Shown here piece after piece: positions 1-13,000 of a stretch of 64,000 nt of DNA. The notes under the pieces were generated by a model. The model ran no database searches, had not been told where the DNA came from, and saw nothing but the letters and a program-made list of their open reading frames with translations. The translations under genes were made by a program, and so were the position numbers. This stretch comes from Anopheles merus (lineage: Eukaryota; Arthropoda; Insecta; Diptera; Culicidae), in NCBI RefSeq assembly GCF_017562075.2, contig NC_054082.1, positions 3,156,550 to 3,220,549 of the forward strand. The letters are read 5' to 3'. The stretch's first letter is position 1. Every line of letters begins with the position of its first letter.

Positions 1-3000
1 CAGGTAGATATTTACCGTGTTCGCTATCATTATCATATGTTGGTAATGCGATGGTGCAGCTTGCCGCGCGAAGATGTGCTAGGATGGGATCTTAAAAGGG
101 TGCATAATTTCCTACCTAATGGGTGTTTTGTCTGCATTCATCGAATGACAAGCAGCATTTCGCTGTTCGTTCGGTAACTGCATCCGCTAATTGGTACGCA
201 CTTACGGTAGATTAATTGCTGTGAATCTGCACATCCTTTCGACGAATTCTTGCAAACGAATGGTACATGAATCTGTACCTAAACGCAATACACATGTGCA
301 TTATTATTCGCTTTGCCTTTGCCTTGATTAAAATTTCCCCTTTTATGTGTCTGTAATTAGCAAATCTAACAAAACTCTTCTCTTCTCGTTTTAGGTAATT
401 ATTATCATCTCGTGCGTCTGCAACATTCCTCATGTTCCGGCTCTAAAATGGAACGATTCTCAAAGGATGCCAACTTACAATAGGAATTTATATTCCCTTT
501 CAACATCGCACTCAATTGAGTAACAATTAGCTGTGAATGGTGGTATGCACTACATGTGGGACCTAACAGGCAGTTAAAAGCAAATCAGCTTCCGCTTTCA
601 ACCCGATTTCAACAATACAACGAGCTGTGCATAACGCCCAATAGATCTCGTGACCGCAACCGTGTGTACCATGTTTCGATGGTTCTGTTGTTTCCTGCTG
701 TATTTCAATACTGCGTTGAAAATGCATTCAGGCGAGGTTTTTATTACTTTCTGCGTATCGGTTACCATGATGCGGCATGCGCAGCATGAGCTACACACAT
801 TAACGTGCATATCATGGGGATTGCAGGACTCCGGAACGAACACTAGAAGTTTTGCTCAGTCAGGTGCTGTATGCCAACGCCACCAGCTCGTTACAAATGC
901 ATTAGTAGACAGCATTTGCATTAAATGTGTATTAAATTTCATGTTCTCCAAATTACTGCTCGAAGAGTGCAAAACAATTGCTGCATGTAGTAAAATGTTT
1001 AAAGTAAATATTTTATGAGTACTATCACACACCAATGATCACGATTTAGTTGTGCCAAATCGAAAACGGTCAGTGTGCTCATGGTGCAATGAATGATTAA
1101 TCGTTAGCTCTGGATGCTACCCCGAAAACATTGCCCATGGCGATAAAACAAAACACATCCAAACGCATTCATTGGTGCAAATACACAAATAAATGTACTT
1201 AAAGTGTATTTATGTTATGTACATGAATGAAGCATCGCAGCGCGGATTTATTTTCAGCGATAAAGCTTTCCAACATTTCGCATATCCGTGCATATGGATG
1301 GGGAATGTTGTTCGGTATCTCCGTATTGTTGTCATCATCCTGTTAATACACATATTTTTGCCTTCCAATTCACATTAATTGTATGTATACTTGAAGAAGC
1401 AATTTCCAATCTAGATTATTTACCGTGGTGACATGCATGTGTGTGCGATACAGAAAGCGTAAAACGAGAAATCTCAAATAATTCAAATAATTCGAAGCGG
1501 GAAATTTAATTTATGGAGGAATAGAAAAAGGAAGGCAGCGGCGGGCAAGAAGAGCATTCAACATAACACAGGATGCAGGCATCGTGCTAAAAAAGACAGC
1601 TCCGAAGTGGGATGTGTTTACGAATGTTCTCGTATTTCCAAATCAGATTTGTAGACGACTCCCAGAGAATGTGTGCAGATGTTGTTCGTTGAGATGAGCA
1701 AATAGCGTGTGTGTTCCATTACTTGTGGAGTAAGCAGCAGCAGTACATGGGGAGCACCATCACAAGGAGAGGACAGTCGAGGAGTCGATTTATTCAGCAT
1801 GGCAGACAAGTCTCAGATGTGTACTTTATCTGCATCTCCGCCGAAAGGATCGATGAGATCGGGCAGAGCTGAGCGGAATGGGAATTCCCCTGCCATTGCT
1901 GCTGCCAGCCAGCCCATTGCAGAGCGAGTGGCGCTTAGCATCGAAACTCGAAGATAGTAACGAAAATGAATCATCTCACTTGATAAATCACATCCATTAT
2001 CGCTTCGTTAATAACGAATCAACGCTCCAACCTCGTCTGGGAGGGTGGATGAGATATATGAAACGGGTTTGCACATGGTCCGATGCTCAGTTTCGATATT
2101 CCCACACAGAGATGTATGCTTCGGGACAGTCCAGCCATCCCGGCGGTGATTTTGAGTGTATTTGAAATGTACCTACGACTGTACAGGATGCATTACTACA
2201 TTCGAGCATGCTTGCTGGGCTAGGTTAGGTACAGGAAAACTAACCGTTTCAAACAAGATAAACATTTTGAGTGATCAATTAAGCATAATGTGTTCAAATG
2301 CAGTGTCATTAAAAGTGTGTTGCATGTTTAATGATGTACACACACACACACACAGTTTTATTCAAATATCACTGCGATTGTTGCTGATACTCAAACACAC
2401 ATCCGTGCCACGCTTCACTGGGCTGGGCAGAGTGAATTATTATGTTTACCAATTGCATCTGTTACAGCTAATTATTTAACTCGATTGAAGAGAGGTGTAT
2501 TGAATTATGAACCGATGCAGCAAAATTACGTCCAGCCCAGTGGTTACTCGGCCCATTCGGGCTTTAATTGAATTGTAAACGACAGATTCACCGCACCACC
2601 GTAACCACACACACACACACACACACAGGCACGAGTGCCCCATATGGCAATGGGCGCCGTATCAGTTTCTTTCCCTGATGTTGTTCCGGACCTGACTCCG
2701 CTCCAAACATGTAATGTGGACCCACTCGGTTGTGCTTACGTGTGGCAGCAACTTTGACCGACCTAGCCAGGGCATGCTCGCAGGGATGCAAATTAGCTTT
2801 ACGAAATTATGAGCGCCACCGCCAACCTGTTCGCGGTTAATTGGTTTTAAAATAATTATTTTGCTCCACATTTTTCACCCCAAAACAACGATAAACAAAC
2901 TGAGCGTTATTGTGGTGGCCGTGCGAAGTGATCCCAGAAGCGCCTTTTTGCGACGATTGAAAACTTCCCTGCACTCTACCACCGCTAGGGAAATGAATCG

Positions 3001-6000
3001 AGCGCATCAGTATCATCCTGCGGTTAAGACGTGGCTGGCTGATGGCCATCCCCTCTTGGGTATTGTTGTTAAACCTGTCGCTGCGTGTAGCATAGCTGCA
3101 TATTTATTCATGTTTATACCCAGCTCAATTAACATAATCCAATTTCCTTCGGCAATAAATCAACACGTGTCATTCGTGAAGTGGTGCCTGCTGGTCGACG
3201 GGAGAAGTGTCCTCGAGTGTGTGAATGGTTTGCGTGAAACGAGGCAGGGGAAAGTATCGGGTTGCTCCTGATAGCGGGAGTGGGAGGACTTACGCTCCTT
3301 CTATTTAAATTCCCGTGTCCCGTGAAGCTGTTGCATGCTGCGTTTGTGTCGTGGGAAATGGCTGCAATCCAGTGCATCCAGCAGTGAGCGTGGTGGCGCA
3401 GTGTAAAGGGGGCAGGAGCATGGCGAGAGACGAATGCCATCAAAAACACCCTCATATTTGGCACGTATAAACACACGCTCTCGGTAGGTGTGTTGGGTAA
3501 AAATGGAATCTATCCTTGCCGAGGCCACCACAGCAAGAAAGGGTGTTGTGTACGAGTGTGTGTGTGTGTGTGTGCGGTGTTGGACAATTGATTTAAACAC
3601 TTGAAAACGCATCAGCTGGAGGGGCGCACACACATTTACATATAAATCTCAAATTAGGGGCAAATTTGTGGCAACATTTGGTTGCAGCCGGTGTTTGCGG
3701 TCAAGGCTTAGCATTCCCACCCGTGGCTTTCGGGTGTGAAACTAACCGTTCCAGTATGCGTATATTTGCACATATCAAATCGGTCGGTGAGTGTGGCTGT
3801 GTGGGGGTGTGTGTGTGGGGCTCTGGATGAAAATGAAATAAACGAACGAGTTGATTCTCGGTCGCCGTGGTGGGAGGTGGTGAAAATTGTCCCCTTGTTG
3901 GGGTGTGGTATGTGTGCAGTGGCTTAGTGGCATTTGCAAATCCGTTTGCTTTCGGCTGGATGCACTCCACTTAGGATGCATTTTGTTTGTGCGTCGTCGG
4001 TGGGAGGGCAGTGGTAATTCGAAATTAAGCAATAATTAATGACACAATCTTTGTAGCTGCATACAGTGGGGCATTCAAGTGTAAATGATAGGTGCTGCAT
4101 GTAATGGGAGACGAAAAAAGCAGCATTTTATTGCGATTCTTTCAGTGGTCCGAACTTTGTCTAACCGTGTTCCGCACAGTGTGTGTAATCAATCTTACTT
4201 GCTCCAGTGATTTATTTCAATTATTGTGAAGTCGTGCAGAATAAAAAAACGCATTCAGTGAGCTCTGCAAGATGAAGTAAATTATTATTCCTCAACCACT
4301 CCCCAAAGGGTGTGGAAAATGTATGCATTCATGAGGCCTGTGCTTCAAGAACGACGAAGTGTGTCCTATCGGACAGGTAACGCGGCAACACAGACACACA
4401 CACAGACATGCACACACACATGCAGAGAAGTGTCGAAGTGTTTCCATTTCCGGTTGGCGCCCGGAAGCAGAAGGTGATAAAGAACCGGAAAACAAAGCTC
4501 ACAGGCACACCGAACCTGATGCTGCCTCCTGTCCCTCTCCCACAGCGGAAGCTTTCGCTGTCGATTCCGGGGAGGGCTTTTTCCCGATGTTTTCCCACTA
4601 TCGTGTGAACTCTCTCAATATGCCGCAGAGCCGATCGGAGTGCAGGATCAAGCTGGGCAATAAATTTTCCGTAATGGATGTCGTTAAAATTGATTCATGA
4701 GAGCACTTGCGATTCACGGCAGGAAGTAGTGTCGCAGTGCCGTTGGGAAAACTGGGCCTAGCGACTGCCACGCTCGCAAGCTCTCTCTCACTCTATCTAC
4801 ACGGTAACGGTGGTTAGCGGATAGCATGGCACGGTTGTTCTTTTTCCGCAGCTGAAATCTTGTCCTTAAGGTTGTGGTCTGTGGGAGAGGGTTCGTTGTG
4901 ATATACTAAATGATTTACATTATCGAACAGTGGAACAAGGGCTGATTTACTCCTATCGGTTAATATTGTTAGCACTCATCGTGTAGTGATGGTTCGGGCG
5001 AGATTGTTTGCTTTATCAGGCTGTTATTTGTTGATTCTGTGTCTGATAAAATTAATCGATTGAATTCCCACGAACTTCACATTCTTCTCAATTACTTTGA
5101 ATGTATTCTCAATAAAAAAAGAAATGCAACTTCCACCGTTGCTACAATTGTTGGAATGTACCATAAGGGTGTAAAACTTTTACCATCCTCCCAGTTCCAC
5201 AAAAAACGCAAACTTTTCCTTCGAGGAAAAGGTGAAGCGAAATAATCTCATCAAAAATGTTGAACGCTGTCTTTCTGCAATTATTTCCCGCCAAACACAC
5301 AGCACACGGGCATGCCCATCAAATTAGATGCGGAATAAAGCTGTACCGAGCAACGAAATGATAAGCCCGCAGTATGTAGAAAAGTGGGGTTAAATTCTCG
5401 AAAATGTGCCAATCTGCTATCCAAGCACCGTGTGTTGGTGGGCTTGATGATGGCAAAAACTGCTTGCATAACGCGTCGCCTCAAATACACGCGTGTGTCA
5501 CACAGGGACGTGAAAGAAACATGATGATTTCTTCTGCCGTCTGCTACCGTTCGGTCCTTCCTTTGGCGCACATCCTGTCGACGCCGGACCGGTGTAAAGA
5601 GGAGTCGGGCAGATATTCTGTCAGATTACAAAACTGGCCCGGCTTTTGCATTGCCCTGTCGTCGGTGTGCCCCCGGTATTGAGTACATTTCGCGAGACAC
5701 AGAGCCGAAAAGAATACGAGAAAAAAGGTGCTTCAACTTATGCTTCACTTTGCAAAACTTCCGTTCCGTTGCGGCTCCCCCGGTTCTTGTGTATTTGTGT
5801 TACGCCGAAAACGGGAAGACACGTTATGCATACTTTCGCTTGCCGGCGCAACGGCAAGACAGACAGAGAGAGAGAGAAAAAGAGAGGTGACAGAGTAAGA
5901 CGAATGTCATAAACAGTCAGAAGAACTCTTGAAAATTGAAAATGGAATCACTTGACTTGGAAGATTAAAATGAAACGAAATGTCAATGGGGTGGTGCCCG

Positions 6001-8970
6001 GGACACTTTGGCTTTCGTTTTCTCAAACCCCTTTTACCGTGTCTTGCGGATGTGTTTGGTTGGATGTCGTGTGTTGCTTGAATCATAACCTTTACGACGC
6101 TGAAGAGGTAGAAAGTAATGAAAGTGGAAAAAAAACTTCATATAAAGCAAGTCTTGGTTGAAAGAGCTACACTATCAAACGGGTTGGTGGTTGATTTTCA
6201 TATACCACCCGAGTGTAATATGGAAAGCGTGTTAAAATTTCCTTCAGAACAGCATCATCCATTGAGATGATAGCATTCAAATTAAAAAAATAGAATTTGA
6301 TTCATTTGTATTAAATAAAAATATGCAATATGTGTCAAAGAACAGTGCAGAATTTTTATTATTACTCGTTACTTAGTAGATTCGTCCAGCCAGCCAACGC
6401 AACGAGTAGAAAGGGAAGTAAAAACCTGATGCTCCGCCGGATACTAGCCTCGTGGCAAATGCATTTGCCAAGCAAGCAAGCGTTTCAGTATACAGTAAAT
6501 TACTTTCAACTTGATTCTGTGACGAAAAAGGGCAAACGAGTTTTGTTGCAGTAAAACGGGCGATTACCGCATGCTTCCTTCACTTCCGCTGGCCATGTTT
6601 CGCCCATGTACACCGTACACAGAGTATGTTTCCGTTGCATGTAAATCCGGCAACCACGCCGCTTTCCCGCCAGCCGAAAAGGTTGATCCCTGTGCTTTTT
6701 AGCCCTTGGCAGTTGGGTGAGCCTTGCGCTTCTATTATCCCGTTCCAGCCGATGGTTTTACTGTTAATGTATCTGTGGGTGGAATTAAACCTCCCGACTC
6801 GCCGCGCTCGGCACGGTTACCGAGCGCGGCTGATGCTTTCGCTCACTTATTAACGAAGTGCAGGATCAGGAGGGTGGATGGTTTTTTGTTTTTTGTTTGC
6901 GCACTTTCCCTACTGAACCTTCCCAACCACTGGCTTAGGACCAGTGTATCCGTGCCGTGATGGGATAGTAAGTAGTCTTTGCGCAAATTAATTACACCTT
7001 CAGTACAGCACGCGATACGGTAAGTCGCTTAAAGGTCGACCGAACTGTGTGTCGTGTGCGCTACACTTTCTTAAAGAACGTTCTGACTGGCCATCATTAA
7101 TCTCCATGATGGTGTGGTGCGTTGTAGTTACTTTTTGGGCCAAGCCCAAAAGTGGCTATAAGTTTATGGACGAAATTCTGTGGCGGGAACCTTTCTATTC
7201 CTTGTGAGGTAAACCAGATTGTTTTGTTTTTAATGTTGATTAACTAACCTAAGGTTGTACGTGAAATGAAGATAAACTTTTAAATCAGCCATTAACAGCG
7301 CAAAGCTAAGGTTAGGCGGATGATTTGCTGGAATTATTAATTGCTATTTACGTTAGCTTTATAAAAAAATCCCGTAAAATCTCTCCTAAACATTCCTTAG
7401 CAATATGGGCGACAGAGAATATAGACAAAATGTATACTTCTGTAATAATATTGGACACTGACAAACAGAAACCTATGACAGAAAGCAAACGCTATTAAAA
7501 ATTACGGGAATTTACTGGGGCTGGCTTATATTATTAGATATCATAGAGCCAGAGATAAGCAAACAGATGCCGGAAAAGCGAGCCAACTTATAGATCGGTT
7601 TGCCCAGGCAAAAGCGTATTCGCGAAAAATTCAATTACAATCTGATACAACGAAAGATAACGAATGAATTAAACCAAGAGAACGACTCGAAACATCGGCA
7701 AAGATAATAAGCAAGTAACGTCAATTATGGGTCCCTTTTCTCTGAATGGCTTCAGTGTTGTAATCCTCGGATATAAAAATCGGACAATTTTTGCTTTTTC
7801 ATCACTTTATTGCTTATTTAATTTGTGTCCGATGGTTCTAGGAATCTGGTAACATAGAATAATTTTTGTAGAAGCTAATCCAAAGCTTCTTAATAAATCT
7901 CCATTAAGCTGAAGCTACATTGTACCAATCTTTGGTTTTAATTAAAAGCTTAAACATTGCTAATGAAACAGGTAACGCGAAGCGGAGAGTCAAGTCGATC
8001 GCAGCTGGCACACTATGGATGGACCAATTTAAATGTAACACCTGACGATCGGTGATGGGTGTTACCACTTCATTAAAACATACTTCCGATTTTTTTTGCG
8101 TTCACGGTGATTGAGAAACCTAACCAGGCAACAAATTCACCCACCCGCACTCACAAGCATGTATGCGTCGGTATTTCGGTTTTTACTGCCCTGGTCCGTT
8201 GAAGACGAGCAGCGAAGTATGGGGGGAAGTATGTCGGGAATTTGCATTCCAGCTTCTACTGTTTCTTCCCGTCGGTAATCAGTGAACTCTTTTGGACGTT
8301 GGAGCTTTTTTTCATTCTGGTATTTTTTCCGTACACTCTTGAACAATACCACCCGTGTAGGATAGTCAGGTTGGGTTCGGAAAATTTCAATTATGCAAAA
8401 GTCTTGATTTATTAAGCGCTAGGAAAGATAATGAAGACATGTATGTGGATCATATGAACCTGTTTTCTTGAAATGATTGGTGTTCCGGTGGTTTAATAAA
8501 TAGGATGAAAGTAATTATGATTCACAGAAGCTGCATGAAAAAGCAGCATAAGCCTTCGATAGCCTTCGTCTGGAAGAATGTGCATCTAAGCTCACCGATA
8601 GCACGATTCCTCGAACATATCAGCAAAGGTTTGTCGATTCTTGTCAACCCTCTGAGGGGGCAAGGGTTAGGTCAAGTGGCAACAGTAGGAAATTACACTC
8701 ATCCAGCACTAACTGGCCCGCTTCACACGAGAGTGTGCGACGATCCCCCCGCGACCGGTAATGATGTTTGCCACCGCACGCAGTCGCCTTCTTAACTACA
8801 TCGTTGGGGCGGATACATGCATGCCAGCACGGCCGGGGACGTGTTTCTAAAGACAGATTGCATTAGCCCCAAGAAAACTCACCCCCCGCTACAGAGATTG
8901 CGGTTGGCCGGAGGAGCTTCCTTTCTTGCGTTTACCGATGTGTACCGGTGACGGTTATCTGTCCATGCTT

Positions 8971-8992
8971 GTGTGTGTGTGTGTGTGTGTGT
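8971..8992. repeat. (GT)11 microsatellite
   Basis: Perfect GT dinucleotide run in the gene-free left part. Similar CA/GT runs occur at 2337-2354, 2606-2627, 3556-3574, 4391-4422, 37492-37508, 39166-39186 and 60500-60521. Confidence 0.9.
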
Positions 8993-10037
8993 TTGCGTTT
9001 ATCTGTGATCTGTATCGAAGCCGGGCCACCGCAAGAAGAAAATGTCTCACGCAAGGCGACGACATGAACAACAGTGCATCGTCTGCAGAATCTGTCCAAT
9101 CTGTGGGTGCTTGTAGCCAATCGGTTGGACCCATTGGAAGTGCATTCAGAACAACTTGTTTGCGCGCGGCAGAGTGCTGATGGTGTGGTGATGGTGGAAC
9201 GAGCACCAACGATGGCACATGGTGTCGAACCGATCTGTCGCTCTCGTCTCCCGCCAGGAACAGATTAAATGTTAATTTCATTACTTGTTCCGTGCCCGTC
9301 GTATGCAGAGACCTCCCACGCCTTGCAGATTGTTTTTGCCGAGGGAAGGGCTACACGAATCGAACGTTATCGTTTCCCCCCGGTCTCGTTGAGCTCGAGG
9401 TTCCACTTGCGATGGAGGCGCCTGGTGGTGCGTTCAAGCTTTTCCGGCGAATCTTATCACAGCCGGCACGTTCTGGCGAGCGGCAAAGCAAACGGGGTCT
9501 ATTTTCTTAACAGTAGTAGTATTTCTGGTGTAAAATGGCAGTGGCCAGCCCGGGTGAAGATGATGGTGAAAGAGTTAGAACGTAAACTCACGTAGACACG
9601 TGTCCGCCGGCTTTGTGGATTGGATTTCATCCATTGGCCTTTTATCATCACTTTGATCTGATTTATTATGTTATGTCGGTATTGATTTTGTAGAAGCGTA
9701 GAACCATTGGGATGTAGGAATTGATTGCAATACGATGAAAACAGTGATGGGTGCAACTGGGGAGAATTACAAATTAATATAATGTGAAGTACAAATCGTT
9801 TAAGTATTTAATTGGGAATTTTCAAACACAACATCAACGCTTTCGCACAGATTAAATTGGAATAACTTGCAGATACACTCGCCCGAAAAATGCTAGTAGC
9901 ATGACACACATTACTCACCGTGGCGAATCGTAGTGGAAGCGAGAACGACAAACGACGAAGTCGAATTATGACCCAATTTATAGGAAATAATTTTCCGTAA
10001 TACACCACCGTCCTGCATTGCTTCTCTCCTCCCATGA

Positions 10038-10061
10038 CCACCACCACCACCACCACCACCA
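10038..10061. repeat. (CCA)8 microsatellite
   Basis: Perfect trinucleotide run. Equivalent runs lie in the long Fur1 intron: CAC at 32281-32302 and its complement GGT at 33747-33774. Confidence 0.9.
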
Positions 10062-13000
10062 TCAGCGCCAATCTGGCACGTCTCATCGATGTCATTTCGG
10101 GACGCCACCGTGCCCGGTATCATAAATGATGGATCCATCTCATAATTCCTCGGCCCTGGTGGAAGCATAATCAACGTCGCCTGGCCCGCACTACCGTTTG
10201 CCCATTTGGCGCGTAGTCTCGGTGTGCTTGGTGCAGCTTGTGCTCTCGTCTGCTCGTGCAGCTCTACAGTGGTGTGGTGCTGGTGGCGGCCAAACGTCGT
10301 CCCGGATGATGGCATCATTTGCTTCTTGGCACAATTTTTCGCCGTCGAAAGCCGGCCCGCCAACACTGCACTGCCATTGGAGGTGACGAAGAGGAGGGAC
10401 GGGAGCGTGCCAGTGGGAGCGGAAAATGTATAGCCAGCCAGCAGAATATATTCCCACCATAAATCTCCGCTACACTCGGGCTAGTGCTAGTAGTGTGTGT
10501 GTGTGCGAGCATTGGACCACTGCGGGAAAGTGTATCTGGTGTGATGAGAAAAATTGGCTTGCTTCTGTTCACTTTTCACTTTCTGCCAATGCGCTTTTGC
10601 GACCGTTTGTATGTATGATTCCTGCGCTGGATTGGTGCATTCGCACAGGTATCTCCGCTCTGGCGCAATGTAAAAAGCACTCACACACACTGTTGTGCGC
10701 AAATTAATCCTCTTTACTACACAAACACTACTGTCCCTTGTTTATACGCTTTTAATGGAATTATACCTTTAAAAGATCCATTGCATGTGTTGCCTTCATT
10801 TTCCCGTGCAATCTATTTGCTAATAATGAAACCAATACAGCGTGCAGCGGGGTTTGCCGGTTGATTTACTGAACCCATTTCCCGAGCACCACCACCCTCG
10901 CGCGTAATACAGTAACAAATGTTATCCATCGTTATCGCTAAAAGCAAAAATTTGTCCTCGCCTGGGTGATGTATCCGTGGGAATGATGAATAACGTGATG
11001 ACGGGTTTGGCGCCCCATTTTGCAGTGCGGCGATGAGCAGCGTAAATTGAATTTAGTCCATGCTCTCTTTTTTTCTCTCGTTCCATTGCTCGCTGTACAG
11101 CCCTCCAAGCTCGTTGTGCCTTCGTCCTTCATTGTCGCAGCATTAAATTAAGGTAAAAACGTGCAATGCACATCTGTGGCTGCTGTGTGATCCCACATGG
11201 ATGGGCCCTGTGATCCACCTGGTATGTGCAGGCTTAGCGTCCGCTTTTTCCCCCATCCCGCTTCCATGCCTTCATCAAACGGGCAAACATTTCTTCTAAA
11301 AGTTGTCTTTTTGTGAGCGTGTGTGTTGCTGCCAGCTATATCTCTTTTCCAGCCTTCGTTTACATGCGGCGATGCTGGGCGAGCGTCCTCTCCTCCCCTC
11401 ACCAAAAAAAAGGGCGAAAGGAAAAGCATAAATGAATCGCAAACTAAATGCTTGTGGCGCTGGATTTTAATATGTTTTCTCTTCGCTTTCAACGTTTTTT
11501 TTTTGCTGCCGCTGCTGTTGTTGCGACTGCTCAAACAGGATTGGTTACATTGGACCCACACACACACAACGTACCCAACACAGAGGCTAATATATGCTGT
11601 GCTGTTTTTATGTGCTCTGGGAGGATCGTTTTTGCATATTCGCCCCAGTGTTGTGTAGCAAAAAAACGGAGAGCCACTGAATTCAATCTGCTTGTAATAT
11701 ATGAAGCAGTCGCGAGCAGGCTGAACGAAGGTGTAGTAGCCCAGCCCGTACGTTTGGGCGGAAAATTAAATTTTCTTTTAATGGTTTTCTAAAGACCATG
11801 ATAATTTCCGTTTTTCTTTTTGATAAGCCAAGTGGGATGAATTCCATTTTAATGTAGCCATCCTACGAGAGGTGTAGTACTTCTTGCTCGCCCTCCATAT
11901 GAACACGTTAGCAAGTTTGGAGTGCATTACCCTGAAGCTGTGAAAAGATTAACGGAAAAGTTCTTATCTTTCATAATGTTTGCTTAGCCGCTTTCCGACA
12001 AACACGCCTAGTTTCGCTATCGAACCATCAGAACTACGGCAGAAAGCGCTACAACCATCTTCTCAACACCTTTCCGAAATGGCTCAACCAGCAATCTTCT
12101 GGGAGTATTAGCTTCTTCCGAGGGCTACGAGCATCCGTTACTGATAGTCGAAGGAAAGCATCCGCTAGCATCCATCTGCTTCCACTCATACCCATCAAAT
12201 TTACCGTAGAAACTCTTGAGTTACGTGGCATCACAAGCTTAACCATCAACCCGAATCCAGCACAGCTAGAGCAGCAGAAACTTTGCAAGCTCCCGCTCTT
12301 AATCCTTGCCCCGTGGGACAATCTTGCCATCTTTTACCCTCCCAAAGGAGGGCTCCGATGCAGCGCGCGGGCGGGCGGACGGAGTAAAGTAGCCTGGGCA
12401 AATTGCGTGGTGGTCACGGTCCTGCTATCGATGAAGCTCATCTGGAAATCCCGATAGCATTAGGCAACTCGCTAGCCGGCGCTGGTGGTTGGTTGGCTAA
12501 ATGGAGTGGCAAAACTATATTAGTGGCAGCACGGAAGTGGCTAAAGGAGTTTGGGCTTCGACAGCCAGAATTGATTAAGCAACAGGGAGCTTTTCGCCCA
12601 CAGTAGGGGTAAATTCTCATATCTTGATTGCACCTGTCCCCCCATATCTGGCACAACAGAAACAGCTTCCTGTTTCCGGATTCACCTGGAGTGTGATCGG
12701 CTTAGGCTTTCATACCCTTTTCTCGGCCCAACTATGTTTAGGCATAAGATTAAGGCCGTTAGTGGGATGGGGTGCGATGGAAAATGTCTGCCCAACACCT
12801 TCGAACCATTCTCATTCCGGCTTGCCTTATCAGCGTATCGAACCAGGGACACAACGGTGTAAAGTGCTAGGGCAGCAGGCAAAAAAACCGCAAAAAACCG
12901 GCTCCCAACATGGCTCGCCCAAGCAGCTTAGATGTAAATTGTGGCTTTTTTGGCTGCTTCTCTCCAACCCCTGAAAGATTGCTTCCTGAAATTGACAGCT

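Noticed and set aside
4359..4376. Block ending CPIGQ before gtaacg as an upstream Fur1 exon
   Set aside because: The family motif before this intron is NLGQ with a hydrophobic pro-domain; the preceding residues do not match.
12049..12330. 93-codon minus-strand frame in the left gene-free region
   Set aside because: No similarity recognised, no neighbouring exon, and the start is weak.
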